From Roseiarcus sp963770035 (lineage in GTDB: Bacteria > Pseudomonadota > Alphaproteobacteria > Rhizobiales > Beijerinckiaceae): a stretch of 64,000 bases of DNA. Location: positions 248,001 to 312,000 of the forward strand of contig CAVYON010000034.1 of assembly GCA_963770035.1 (NCBI GenBank). Direction: 5' to 3'. Below the pieces are notes generated by a model. The model made no database searches, had not been told where the DNA came from, and saw only the letters and a list, made by a program, of their open reading frames with translations. Made by a program: the position numbers and the translations under genes. Below, one piece after another: positions 17,546-26,527 of the stretch; positions within the stretch are counted from its first letter, which is position 1, and each line of letters begins with the position of its first letter.

Positions 17546-17546
17546 C

Positions 17547-18650
17547 TTACGACGATCCGAGCAGCCGAACCTTCTGGCCCGGGTAGAGGGCCTGCACGCC
17601 CGCGGTCACGACGATCTCGCCGGTGTCGAGCCCGCTGGCGACGGCGACGGTTCCCGGATCGAAGCGCAGCACCTCGACGTTGCGCGGCTTGACCGTCATG
17701 GTGGCCGGGTCGACGATCCACACCGCCGGCTGCTGGTTCACCCGCGCGAGCGCCGAGGCCGGGATGTCGACGACCGGCGTCGAGGGCATATCGACCTGGC
17801 CGTTGACGGCCGCGCCGAGCAGCATGGCGGGCGGCGGGTCGGTCAGTCCGACCCTCACCTCGAAGGTCCGCGTCACCGGGTCCGCCTGCGGCGCAACCTC
17901 GCGGACGCGGCCATGCGCGACGACGCTCGGGTCGCTGGTCAGGCGGACCGTCACCTCTGGATCGGGCGGGGCCGAGCGCAGCACTTGCTGCGGCACGTCG
18001 AACACCGCGTCGCGGCCGTCCTTGCGGGCCAGGGTCGCGATCATCTGCCCGGCCTGGACGACCGCGCCCGCCCGCGGCCCGACGGCGGTGACGACGCCCG
18101 GCGCGTCGGCCTCCAGCTGAGTGAAGCTGACGAGGTCGTGCGCGGCCTTCAGTTGCGCCTGCGCGGCGTCGACCTGCGCCTGGGCGGTCTGCAGCGCCTT
18201 CAGCGCGGAATCGTGATTGGCGCGGGTCGTCCAGCCCTGGTTGAGCAGCGTGTCCTGGCGGTCGAAGTGATTCTGGGCCTGGGTAAGCGCGGCCTGAGCG
18301 GCGGCGTAGGCGGCTTCAGCCGCTCGCAACGCATTCTGTTCATTCTGGGGCTCGAGGCGGGCGACCACCTGTCCGGCTTCGACCCGATCGCCTTGCCTCA
18401 GATTGTTGTCGAGGAGGCGACCCGAAATGCGGAAGGCGAGGTTGACCTCGTCCTTCGCCTCGATCCGGCCGGTCATCGCAATCGGCGTTCCGGCCTCGCT
18501 TTTTTCGACGGTGACGGTGCGCACCGGACGCGGTTGGACAACAGCCGCTTCTTCCCGTCGGCCGCAGCCACTCAAGACAAGCGACGCCAAGAAGGTCGTC
18601 GCTGCGAACACGGCGGTCATGCCGCCTTTTCCGCGTCGCGATCGTTCCAT
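17547..18650 (-). CDS. RND periplasmic adaptor (membrane fusion lipoprotein)
   Basis: About 367 residues. Signal peptide with lipobox LVLSGC (cysteine about residue 30) indicates an acylated periplasmic protein. It is followed by the barrel-sandwich half (NLAFRISGRLLDNNLRQGDRVEAG), a long Ala/Gln-rich coiled coil (AEAAYAAAQAALTQAQNHFD and ALQTAQAQVDAAQAQLKAAH) and the returning lipoyl half ADAPGVVTAVGPRAG. It couples the RND permease immediately downstream to an outer-membrane channel. ATG at 18650 is preferred; a TTG two codons earlier is possible. Confidence 0.9.
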   Translation of the reverse strand: MERSRRGKGGMTAVFAATTFLASLVLSGCGRREEAAVVQPRPVRTVTVEKSEAGTPIAMTGRIEAKDEVNLAFRISGRLLDNNLRQGDRVEAGQVVARLEPQNEQNALRAAEAAYAAAQAALTQAQNHFDRQDTLLNQGWTTRANHDSALKALQTAQAQVDAAQAQLKAAHDLVSFTQLEADAPGVVTAVGPRAGAVVQAGQMIATLARKDGRDAVFDVPQQVLRSAPPDPEVTVRLTSDPSVVAHGRVREVAPQADPVTRTFEVRVGLTDPPPAMLLGAAVNGQVDMPSTPVVDIPASALARVNQQPAVWIVDPATMTVKPRNVEVLRFDPGTVAVASGLDTGEIVVTAGVQALYPGQKVRLLGSS

Positions 18651-18935
18651 TACCAACCAGCCCTTCGTCGAAGTGGGGCGAACTCATAGCTGAAAGGGTT
18701 TCTTGCGCCAACCCGATCATCCCGCTGCGGTCGCCGCGCGCCGCTGAGCTAGACGGCTCTTCCAAGTCCGATCCTGCTCGCGCTACAGTCGATTCGGACT
18801 GGAGCTTCGCACAAAGCAGGGTACGCTGTCGTCACAAACGACGTCTAGATGATCTCCGGCTTGGAATCGCCGCGCGGGCATCGGCTCAGCAAATGGCGCC
18901 AGGCAGAGCGACTTGAGGAAGGACGAAGAGAGCCG

Positions 18936-19205
18936 ATGGGAACGATGGATCGACGCAAATTCGTCACCGCCTTGATCTGCGGCGCCGGCGCCGGACTGGC
19001 GCTCCCGCCTGTCGCGGCGCATGCGCTTCCCCTCGGCCCCGAGGAGACTGGAAAGCTCGCCGAGCGTCTGGCGGACGACGTGCAGCGCGCCAAGTCACGG
19101 TGGTTCACGGACGGCCGCGACGGCGCCGCTGGGTCTGCTGGTGGCATCGCGGACGCCGTGTCTGCGGTTGGCGCTGGGTCTGACGACGGCAGGTGGCGGA
19201 CATGA
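18936..19205 (+). CDS. Small protein with Tat-type signal, first gene of the antiporter operon
   Basis: 89 residues. MDRRKFVTALICGAGAGLAL is a twin-arginine signal (RRKFV plus hydrophobic core), with a likely AHA cleavage site, then a short charged helix (EETGKLAERLADDVQRAKSRW) and a Gly/Ala/Asp-rich tail. The stop overlaps the MnhE start (ATGA), so it is coupled to the Mrp operon. ATG at 18936 has a purine-rich AAGAGAG upstream; 18945 is an alternative. I know of no Mrp subunit like this. The tail composition is weak, so this may be a fortuitous extension of a shorter product. Confidence 0.55.
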   Translation: MGTMDRRKFVTALICGAGAGLALPPVAAHALPLGPEETGKLAERLADDVQRAKSRWFTDGRDGAAGSAGGIADAVSAVGAGSDDGRWRT

Positions 19206-19675
19206 ACGCGGCGCTCGCTCGTGTGCTCGCCTTTCTCCTGCTCTGGCTTGCAGTCGCCGGCCGCAAGCCCGCGGACCTGCCGGTCGGCGTCGCGGTTGCC
19301 GCGGCGGCGACGTGGGCGAGCCTGATTCTTGCGCCGCCCTCCGGCGCACACCTGAATTTTCGTGCTGCGCTGGCTTTCCTCCTGGACTTTCTGCGCCTTT
19401 CGCTCACGTCGGGACTCGACGTCGCGCGCCGAGCGTTGTCGCCGGCGCTCGATCTCCAGCCCGGAGTCGTCGAGGTTCGGCTCAGGCTGCCGTTGGGCCT
19501 CGCCCGCAACGCGTTTTGCGTGATCGCCAGCCTCCTGCCCGGCACACTGTTGACCGGCTTTGACCGCGACGAAGACCACAAGGCTTACGTTCACGGGCTC
19601 GATGTCCGCCAGCCGATCGCCGAGGAACTGGCGGCCGAAGAGGCCTCCTTCATGCGGGTGATTGGCCATGAGTGA
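19202..19675 (+). CDS. mnhE: Mrp-type cation/proton antiporter subunit MnhE
   Basis: 157 residues. Two N-terminal hydrophobic segments (ARVLAFLLLWLAVAG, LPVGVAVAAAATWASLIL), then the MnhE core (FLLDFLRLSLTSGLDVARRAL, RNAFCVIASLLPGTLL with the conserved SLLPGT). Inner-membrane subunit of the Mrp complex. It overlaps the Tat-signal gene by ATGA and MnhF by eight bases. Confidence 0.85.
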   Translation: MNAALARVLAFLLLWLAVAGRKPADLPVGVAVAAAATWASLILAPPSGAHLNFRAALAFLLDFLRLSLTSGLDVARRALSPALDLQPGVVEVRLRLPLGLARNAFCVIASLLPGTLLTGFDRDEDHKAYVHGLDVRQPIAEELAAEEASFMRVIGHE

Positions 19676-19949
19676 CGCCCTGCTCGTCGCAGCGGGTATC
19701 ATTCTCATGACGGTCGCAACCGGTCTCGTGCGCGTCCTTTACGGGCCGCGCGGCGTCGATCGCATGATGGCCGTCCAACTCCTCGGCACGGGCGGCATCG
19801 CCGCGCTGCTCCTCGCCGCGTCGGCGACCGGGGTCGCAGGGGTAGAAAACGTCGCGCTCGGCCTCGCGCTTCTGTCGAGCTTCGCCTCGGTCGCCTTTAT
19901 CGCGTCTGCGCCCGGCGCGGGTAAGCCTGAGCCGGCAGACGAACGATGA
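19668..19949 (+). CDS. mnhF: Mrp-type antiporter subunit MnhF
   Basis: 93 residues with three transmembrane helices. The VRVLYGPRGVDRMMAVQLLG loop is the hallmark of MnhF/MrpF (GPTxxDRVxAxD in relatives). It overlaps mnhE by eight bases and mnhG by ATGA. Confidence 0.85.
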   Translation: MSDALLVAAGIILMTVATGLVRVLYGPRGVDRMMAVQLLGTGGIAALLLAASATGVAGVENVALGLALLSSFASVAFIASAPGAGKPEPADER

Positions 19950-20239
19950 GCCTCGCTCTCGATCTCTTCAGCATCCTCGCGATCGGCGTGGGCGTTTTCT
20001 TTTTCCTCGCGGGGACGGTCGCGCTTCTGCGCTTTCCGGATTCTTTGTCGCGGCTCCATGCGCTCACCAAGGCCGACAATCTCGGCCTCGGGCTCGTCGT
20101 ACTCGGACTCCTGCCGCGCGCGGCCTCCCCGCTGGCCGCTCTGAAGCTCATCGTGCTGTGGGCGCTCGTGCAGCTCTCGAGCGCGACGGTCGCGCAGCTG
20201 ATCGGCGGCGTATTGCGACGGCGGGATGCGGTCGAATGA
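19946..20239 (+). CDS. mnhG: Mrp-type antiporter subunit MnhG
   Basis: 97 residues, three transmembrane helices. GTVALLRFPDSLSRLHALTKADNLG is the MnhG signature (G-x-x-R-F-P-D-x-x-x-R-x-H-A-x-x-K-x-x-x-L-G). Both ends overlap neighbours by ATGA. Confidence 0.88.
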   Translation: MSLALDLFSILAIGVGVFFFLAGTVALLRFPDSLSRLHALTKADNLGLGLVVLGLLPRAASPLAALKLIVLWALVQLSSATVAQLIGGVLRRRDAVE

Positions 20240-21177
20240 GACTGTTCGAGGCGGTTGATCTGGGACTCGCGGCGATCGTGCTCGGCGTCGCCGCGTGGAC
20301 CGTCGCCGTTCGCGAAGCTTTCAGCGCTGTCGTGGGCTATGTCGCCTATGGCCTTCTCCTGGCGATCGTTTGGGTGCGCCTCTACGCGCCCGACGTGGCC
20401 TTGACCGAAGCCGCGATCGGCAGCGGCGTCACTGGCGTTCTCCTCGTGGTCGCCTCGAAGCGGCTTGGTCGGCTACCACTGGCGGACGCTCCGCCCAGCG
20501 CAGCGCTGAAAATTGCAGCCGCCGTCCTCTCCCTTCTCGTCGCGGGCGCGCTCGTGGCAGCCGTGCACTATCTGCCCGATCCCTCCCCCTCCCTCGCTCC
20601 CGAGGCGGACAGGGAGCTCGCCGCGACGGGTCTCGGCAATGCGGTCACGGCGGTCCTCATCGCCTATCGCTCGTTTGACACAATGCTCGAAAAGGTCGTG
20701 CTCGTGCTTGCGGTCGTCGGCGTGTGGTCGGTCGCGCCGGACCGGCTCTGGGGCGGCCGGCCTGCCCCGCTCGGTCCCGCGAGGCCTGACGCTGCGCTCG
20801 TCTTCCTCGCCCGCATCCTGGCGCCGGTCGGCCTCGTGATCGGCGTCCAGATATTCTGGGTCGGCGCGGACGATCCCGGCGGCGCCTTCCAGGGCGGCGC
20901 AATCCTCGCCGCCATGTGGATCATCGTCATGATGGCGCGCCTCAGCGAGCCGCCTCGGATCGCCTCCGGGTGGCTTCGAGCAGCCCTGATCTCGGGGCCT
21001 GCCGTGTTTATGCTGGCGGGCCTCGCGGGTCCGCTTATGGCCGGGAGCTTCTTCGCCTATCCAGCGTGGTTCGCCAAACCTCTCATCCTGGTCATCGAAG
21101 CCTTCATGGTGCTCTCGATCGCGGTCACGCTGCCGCTGCTGATCGCGGGGCCGCCGAGCCGCGAGGGCGGACAATGA
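20236..21177 (+). CDS. mnhB: Fused DUF4040/MbhD-like domain plus MnhB antiporter subunit
   Basis: 313 residues, longer than a plain MnhB (about 140). The first ~75 residues carry the DUF4040/MbhD pattern usually found at the C-terminus of MnhA (AVVGYVAYGLLLAIVWVRLYAPDVALTEAAIGSG). A linker with one helix and TGLGNAVTAVLIAYRSFDTMLEKVVL (MbhE-like) follows. The C-terminal part is MnhB (LIGVQIFWVGADDPGGAFQGGAI). So it combines the MnhA tail with MnhB. No full-length MnhA is present in the operon. ATGA overlaps at both ends. Confidence 0.82.
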   Translation: MRLFEAVDLGLAAIVLGVAAWTVAVREAFSAVVGYVAYGLLLAIVWVRLYAPDVALTEAAIGSGVTGVLLVVASKRLGRLPLADAPPSAALKIAAAVLSLLVAGALVAAVHYLPDPSPSLAPEADRELAATGLGNAVTAVLIAYRSFDTMLEKVVLVLAVVGVWSVAPDRLWGGRPAPLGPARPDAALVFLARILAPVGLVIGVQIFWVGADDPGGAFQGGAILAAMWIIVMMARLSEPPRIASGWLRAALISGPAVFMLAGLAGPLMAGSFFAYPAWFAKPLILVIEAFMVLSIAVTLPLLIAGPPSREGGQ

Positions 21178-21515
21178 GCGCGGCGACCATCGCCGGGTTC
21201 GCGGGCGCGGGCCTCGTCGGGCTTGGCCTCTACGCCCTCATCGTCAACCCGGAGCCGCTGCGGAAGCTGCTCGCCTTCAACCTGATCGGCAGCGGGGTGT
21301 TCCTAGTGTTCGGCATTGTCGCGCGGCGTGGCGCGGTTGGCGTCTTTCCCTTCGACCCCGTGCCTCAGGCGATGGTAATCACCGGTATCGTGGTGGCTTT
21401 CGCCGCGACCGCCCTTGCGGTGGCGCTGATGCTCCGTCTCGCCGAGGAATCCGGGCGCGTAACGCTCGATCCGGATGCGCAGACGAAGGCGGACGACGGA
21501 GCCGGGCCGCAATGA
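21174..21515 (+). CDS. mnhC: Mrp-type antiporter subunit MnhC (NuoK-like)
   Basis: 113 residues, three transmembrane helices. LGLYALIVNPEPLRKLLAFN and DPVPQAMVITGIVVAFAATA match MnhC/NuoK (DPLPQALVLTAIVI in relatives). ATGA overlaps with mnhB and the first MnhD gene. Confidence 0.88.
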   Translation: MSAATIAGFAGAGLVGLGLYALIVNPEPLRKLLAFNLIGSGVFLVFGIVARRGAVGVFPFDPVPQAMVITGIVVAFAATALAVALMLRLAEESGRVTLDPDAQTKADDGAGPQ

Positions 21516-23017
21516 CGCCGACGCAAGCGACGACAGCGGGGGGCGGGCTGCTCGTGCTCGCGATCCTGCTCCCTGCTGCGGGCGTTCTCGCGTCGTTCGC
21601 GCTCGGCGGGCGAAGCGCCGAGCGGATTGCGCTCGGCTCGGCGCCGCTTGCGCTTGTGATCGCGCTCGCGATCCTCGCCGAGGTCTGGCGCGCGGGGCGG
21701 CCGATCATCTACGCCATAGCCGACCTCTCCCCGCCGCTCGGGATCGCGCTGAGGGCCGACGGGATCTCCGCCGTGATGTTGGTCACGAGCGCGCTGATCG
21801 TCCCGGCCGTCGGGCTCTATGCGCGGTCGGGATTCGCGACTCCGCCGGGCGCGCGAGAATTGCGCAAGGCCCTGACCTTCTGGATCATGCTTCAGGCGAT
21901 TTCCGCCGCGCTCGCGATCATCTTCGTCAGCGGCGACCTGTTTAACCTCTATGTCGCGCTCGAGCTTCTCACCTTCGCCGCCGTGCCGCTCGCCTGCGTC
22001 GAGGGCCGGGCCGAGACCTTCGCCGCCGCCCTGCGCTATCTCCTCTTCGCCTTGTTCGGCTCGATCTTCTACCTGCTCGGCGCCGCGCTCCTCTACGGGG
22101 CGTTCGGGACGCTCGACATCGCGCTTCTGGCCGAAAGGATGCGCCCGCTTCCCGCCGTAACCGCGGCCGCGGCGCTGATGACGGCCGGTCTTCTGGCTAA
22201 GACGGCGCTCTTCCCACTGCACATCTGGCTGCCGCCAGCGCACGCCAACGCCCCGCCGCCCGCCAGCGCCGTGCTCTCCGGCCTCGTCGTCAAGGGCTCG
22301 TTCTTTCTGACCCTGAGGCTCTGGTTCTATGTCTTGCCCGCCCTGCCCGCGGTCGGCTTCGATGCGATCCTCGGCGCGCTTGGATCCGCCGCCGTGGTGT
22401 TCGGCAGCGCGCTCGCGCTGACCCAGCAGCGGCTCAAGCTGCTCATCGCCTATTCGACCATCGCCCAGATCGGCTATCTCTTCCTGATCTTCCCCCTCGG
22501 CGCCGGGACGCATGCCTGGACGGCGGACGGCTGGAACGGCGGCCTGATGCAGGTCCTGGCCCACGCGTTCGCCAAGGCCGCCATGTTCCTCGCCGCCGGC
22601 CTCCTCTACGAGGCGCTCGGACATGACAAGATCGCCAAATTCTCCGGCGCGGCGCGCGTCATGCCGATGACGTTTCTGACGCTTGGCCTCGGCGGCCTAT
22701 CGCTGATGGGCCTGCCGCCAAGCGGGGGGTTCGCGGCGAAGTGGCTGCTCTTGCGCGCGTCGGTCGCGTCCGGCCAGTGGGTCTGGGCGCTCGTCCTGCT
22801 CGCGGGCGGCCTGCTCGCGGCGGGCTATGTGTATCGAATCCTGGCGCCGGCGCTTTCGAACGATCCCGTCGCGTTGAAGGCGCCGCCGCGGCGTTCGGGC
22901 GAGGTCATCGCGCTGACGCTCGCGCTCGTCGCGGTCGCGCTCGGGTTTGCGCCGGAATCCTTTTTCCAGCTCCTCGACATCGGCCGGCCTGCGCTGGCGG
23001 CGGCGGGTCTTCCATGA
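21512..23017 (+). CDS. mnhD: Mrp-type antiporter subunit MnhD (NuoN/ND2-like), copy 1
   Basis: 501 residues, about 14 transmembrane helices. Proton_antipo_M domain: FVSGDLFNLYVALELLTFAAVPLAC carries the TM5 glutamate, GLLAKTALFPLHIWLPPAHANAPPPASAVLSG the TM7 lysine, and LTQQRLKLLIAYSTIAQIGY the TM9 block. It forms a proton/cation channel of the Mrp complex. ATGA overlap with the next large subunit. Confidence 0.9.
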   Translation: MTPTQATTAGGGLLVLAILLPAAGVLASFALGGRSAERIALGSAPLALVIALAILAEVWRAGRPIIYAIADLSPPLGIALRADGISAVMLVTSALIVPAVGLYARSGFATPPGARELRKALTFWIMLQAISAALAIIFVSGDLFNLYVALELLTFAAVPLACVEGRAETFAAALRYLLFALFGSIFYLLGAALLYGAFGTLDIALLAERMRPLPAVTAAAALMTAGLLAKTALFPLHIWLPPAHANAPPPASAVLSGLVVKGSFFLTLRLWFYVLPALPAVGFDAILGALGSAAVVFGSALALTQQRLKLLIAYSTIAQIGYLFLIFPLGAGTHAWTADGWNGGLMQVLAHAFAKAAMFLAAGLLYEALGHDKIAKFSGAARVMPMTFLTLGLGGLSLMGLPPSGGFAAKWLLLRASVASGQWVWALVLLAGGLLAAGYVYRILAPALSNDPVALKAPPRRSGEVIALTLALVAVALGFAPESFFQLLDIGRPALAAAGLP

Positions 23018-24636
23018 CGGCGCTCGGCGCCTTCCTTCTCGCGGCGACCCTCGTCGTCCCGACGGCGTTCTTTGCTGCGTGCTTTTTTCCGCGCCTGCGC
23101 GACGCCGCGCTCGCGCTGCAATGGCTCGCGCTCGTTCCCGCGCTTCTTGCCGCGACTGCCGCGCTGGCGGCCGGTCCGTTTGACCTCGAGTCGCCGGCAT
23201 TGAAGCTCAGCCTCCGACTAGACCTCCCGGCCGCCCTGCTCCTGCTTGTTTCTTCGCTGCTGTGGATCGCAGTCGGCGCCGGCGCCTTCGTCGACCGTGC
23301 TGAGCGGCCCGAGCCGCGTGCGGCCGTCTCGTGGCTCCTCACCATGATCGGCAGCCTCGGCGTGTTCGTTGCCGACGACCTTCTCTCCTTCTACCTGGCC
23401 TACGCGCTGGTCAGCATCCCAGCTTATGGGATGTTCGCCTTCGCACCATCGCCAGGGACAGCGAGGGCAGGGCGCGTCTACATGGCGTTCGCAATCCTGG
23501 GCGAGGCCTTCCTCCTGTTCGCATTCGCGATGCTCGCCGCCGCCGAGCCGCACGGCAGCCTCAGAATTGCCGACGTCGCCGCCGCCTTGCCCGGTTCGCC
23601 CTGGCGGGGTGCGGCGCTCGCGCTCCTTATCGCCGGCTTTGGCGCCAAAATGGGCCTCGTTCCGCTCAACGGTTGGATGCCGCTCGCGTACGCAGCGACG
23701 CCGGTCCCGGCCGCCGCCGTGCTCAGCGGCGCGGGCGTCAAGGCCGGTGTGATCGGCCTCATACGCTTCCTGCCGTTCGGGGTCGCGCTCGCTGGCTGGG
23801 GCGAGGCGCTCGCGCTCCTCGGCTTTGCGACCGCCTTCTACGGCGTCTTCGTCGGCGTCACGCAGCAGAACCCCAAGGCCGTGCTCGCCTATTCGAGCGT
23901 GAGCCAGATGGGGGTCATCGCCGCCGCGCTCGGTATGGCCCTTGCGGCCGGCGATCCGAACGCCCCTGGGCTGATCGCGTTCTATGCCGCCAATCACGTT
24001 CTGGTGAAGGGCGCGCTGTTCCTTGGCATCGGCGCCTTTGCGGCGCGGGGCGTGCGCCCGACCGTCTGGAGCCTGCTGGCGCTCGCGCTCGCATTGAGTC
24101 TCGCGGGCCTGCCGCTCACCGGCGGGGCGCTCGCCAAAGCGGCGTCGAAGCCGCTCTTCGGCTACGGCGTCGCCGCGGGCCTTGCGGCGGCCTCCTCGGC
24201 GGGAAGTGCGTTGCTGATGCTGCATTTCGTGTCTCGCTTGCCGCTGTCGTGGCGGTTCGACGAGACGGCGAGCCCGGCATCGCTTGTCCGCTCTTGGCCA
24301 TGGGCCGCCATCGGGGCGCTTTTTCTGCCTTACATCCTTTTTCCGTTCGTCGGCGACTTCGGCGACGCCTTCTCGCTCGCGAAACTTTGGGACGGCCTCT
24401 GGCCCGTTCTCGTCGGCGGCGTCCTCATGCTCGGGCTCGCACGCGTCGCGCGCGCCCTCCCGCGCATTCCCGCTGGCGACACGATCGTCATTGGCGAGGC
24501 GGCGTTCGATCGCGCGGTCCGCATGAGCGCGATATTTGATCGGGTCGACGCCGCCCTCCGCCGCTGGCCCGCGGCGGGCCTCGCATTGCTCGCAATTACG
24601 CTCGCGCTTGTTTATGCGACCGCTTACGCCGGCTGA
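23014..24636 (+). CDS. Second NuoN/MnhD-like proton-channel subunit (stands where MnhA would be expected)
   Basis: 540 residues, about 14 transmembrane helices, Proton_antipo_M family. VADDLLSFYLAYALVSIPAYG, GFGAKMGLVPLNGWMPLAYAATPVPAAAVLSG and TQQNPKAVLAYSSVSQMG give the three core blocks. It differs from copy 1 in lacking the usual Glu in the TM5 block (SFYLAYALVS rather than NLYVALELLT). Last gene of the operon; its 3' end overlaps the convergent phosphoesterase by 13 bases. It presumably supplies the second antiporter-like subunit in place of MnhA. Confidence 0.82.
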   Translation: MTALGAFLLAATLVVPTAFFAACFFPRLRDAALALQWLALVPALLAATAALAAGPFDLESPALKLSLRLDLPAALLLLVSSLLWIAVGAGAFVDRAERPEPRAAVSWLLTMIGSLGVFVADDLLSFYLAYALVSIPAYGMFAFAPSPGTARAGRVYMAFAILGEAFLLFAFAMLAAAEPHGSLRIADVAAALPGSPWRGAALALLIAGFGAKMGLVPLNGWMPLAYAATPVPAAAVLSGAGVKAGVIGLIRFLPFGVALAGWGEALALLGFATAFYGVFVGVTQQNPKAVLAYSSVSQMGVIAAALGMALAAGDPNAPGLIAFYAANHVLVKGALFLGIGAFAARGVRPTVWSLLALALALSLAGLPLTGGALAKAASKPLFGYGVAAGLAAASSAGSALLMLHFVSRLPLSWRFDETASPASLVRSWPWAAIGALFLPYILFPFVGDFGDAFSLAKLWDGLWPVLVGGVLMLGLARVARALPRIPAGDTIVIGEAAFDRAVRMSAIFDRVDAALRRWPAAGLALLAITLALVYATAYAG

Positions 24637-26405
24637 ACCGTTGGTTCCGGGGCGAGATCGACCCGTTCCGGCGCAAAAACATTGACCCGTCCATTGGGGC
24701 CGACCGCGAGCGAATGCACATAGAAGTGCGTCGCGCGGTTCTCGGGCCCCATGACCGGCGACGGCGCCGAAATGATTGTCAGAGCGTCGCAGGCGCCCGC
24801 CCAGTCCACGTGCCGGTGGCCGTGCATGACGACGATGCGTTCGGCATGAGGTTTCAGCTGGCGCAGGAACCAGCTGCCGTTGATCAACGCCGTGCCGATC
24901 CGCTCCGAAAAGGCTGCGACCGGCCGCGGATATTCAGTCACATGATGATGCAGAGCGACAACCCAGCCCGCTCGCGGATATGCCTCGAACGCGGCAGTCA
25001 GCCGGCGCGACTGTTCGGCCGAGATCAGGCCAAGCGCGTTGGTGAACGAGAAATGGGTGTCCGCGTTCGAATCGAGGATCGCAACGCCAAGCCCCTCCTG
25101 GTCCTCGGGCGGCAGGATGAGCGGAAACGTTTCGTCCCAAAGCGACTGTAGACGGAACGACAGGCGAAGCCCGCTTCGGCCGGCGAAAGCGGCGATGTCC
25201 GGTCGCCACGCTTGAATCGCGTCTGCGAGCGGTTGTGGTCGCCCCTCGCGAAAGGTCTGAACCCGGTCGCCCTGGACCGCGGCGATGGCCGAGAGGACGC
25301 GCATGCGCCTGAGCGCCTTCATCGGGCTGAACGGCAGGTCGAGGCGGGCTGGATTGGCGCGATCGACGATATTGACGTCATGGTTGCCGGGCGTAAGCAG
25401 CGTCCGCGCCGCGAGTTCCGGGAATGTGGCGAGGATGTCCAGGAACTCCGCCCATTCCGCCGAGGTCCCCGCGTCCGTCATATCGCCGGTGATGAGCACG
25501 AGGTCGAGCGGCCTTTCCGCATGGATCTTTGAAAGCCGCTTGAGCGCGCGCTCAAACCGGGCGTTGGTGCGCGCGCCCGCCCGTCCGCTCTCGATCCGCA
25601 TGCCGTAGCGCTCGCCGACGACATGCACGTCCGAGAGGTGCGCGACGCGAAAGACTCTCGCTCCGGGGGGCGGCGCGGGTGGGCCCGAGAGGTCGAGCGG
25701 CTGGTCGGCGGTCGCGTCGGCGATTCCCCAGATGAGCGCCGCGACGGCGAGATAGGTCGACATGACGACGATTGTATTGGCGATCGTCGGAACAAGGAGC
25801 CGATGCGGCGCCATGAGATCGGAGGTCGTCGCGATCCATTGCGTCATCGGCCAGGCGACGGAGGCGACCAACGCCGCGGCGGCGAACAGAGCGACGCCCG
25901 CCGCCGCGCAACTCGCCGCGCGCATGCGCGCAAGCTCTGGTCCCGTTCGCCCGCTGAGAGACCGCTCCGCGAGATGCCGAATCGCCTCGCGCCAGAACGC
26001 GTAGCCGGGCTGCACCGCGAGCGCGTTGAGCGACCAGAAATTCAACTCGGCGAGCCGAAACAGAGGGCGCCAGCCATAGATCGCAACCGCCGCCGCGGCG
26101 ATCACGCCGATGATTGCGCCGATCTCGGACGCCTCATACAGGCGATTCGACGCCTCGCCGATCCACGCGGTCAGGATCAGCGGCGCCAGGCCGAGCAGAA
26201 CCGCTGGGACGAGGATCTGGATCGCCCAGGTGACGGCGAGCTTGGTCAGGCTGATTTCGCTGAGCAGGCTTCCGGCGATCGCGAGCAGCGAGCGCTGCTT
26301 CGGCGCCGCATGATCGTTTTCGAAATCGCCAAGCCGCGGATCGATCAGCTGCGCGGGTCCGAGCGCCGGCGTCGGTCCTTGGGCTTCGGCGGTCAACTCG
26401 TTCAC
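24624..26405 (-). CDS. Membrane-anchored metallophosphoesterase
   Basis: 593 residues. The N-terminal ~240 residues hold several hydrophobic segments (TWAIQILVPAVLLGLAPLIL, IGVIAAAAVAIYGW, AAAGVALFAAAALVASVAW, IVVMSTYLAVAALIWG). The soluble half has all calcineurin-type metal motifs: HLSDVHV, LITGDMTD, PGNHDVN, VALHHHVTE and VMHGHRHVDW. Two metals would hydrolyse phosphodiesters or UDP-diacylglucosamine-like lipids; substrate unknown. Tail-to-tail with the antiporter operon. Confidence 0.85.
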   Translation of the reverse strand: MNELTAEAQGPTPALGPAQLIDPRLGDFENDHAAPKQRSLLAIAGSLLSEISLTKLAVTWAIQILVPAVLLGLAPLILTAWIGEASNRLYEASEIGAIIGVIAAAAVAIYGWRPLFRLAELNFWSLNALAVQPGYAFWREAIRHLAERSLSGRTGPELARMRAASCAAAGVALFAAAALVASVAWPMTQWIATTSDLMAPHRLLVPTIANTIVVMSTYLAVAALIWGIADATADQPLDLSGPPAPPPGARVFRVAHLSDVHVVGERYGMRIESGRAGARTNARFERALKRLSKIHAERPLDLVLITGDMTDAGTSAEWAEFLDILATFPELAARTLLTPGNHDVNIVDRANPARLDLPFSPMKALRRMRVLSAIAAVQGDRVQTFREGRPQPLADAIQAWRPDIAAFAGRSGLRLSFRLQSLWDETFPLILPPEDQEGLGVAILDSNADTHFSFTNALGLISAEQSRRLTAAFEAYPRAGWVVALHHHVTEYPRPVAAFSERIGTALINGSWFLRQLKPHAERIVVMHGHRHVDWAGACDALTIISAPSPVMGPENRATHFYVHSLAVGPNGRVNVFAPERVDLAPEPTVQPA

Positions 26406-26527
26406 CTCGGGCGCTCACCTGTATGTTGGTCGGCATAGCAGGCCGGGCCGCGTCTCGATAGCGGCATGGCGTAGCCCGCGCCGTTCGCGCTATGATGGAG
26501 ACGGGCACGGTCGGCTGGAGGGCGCCC

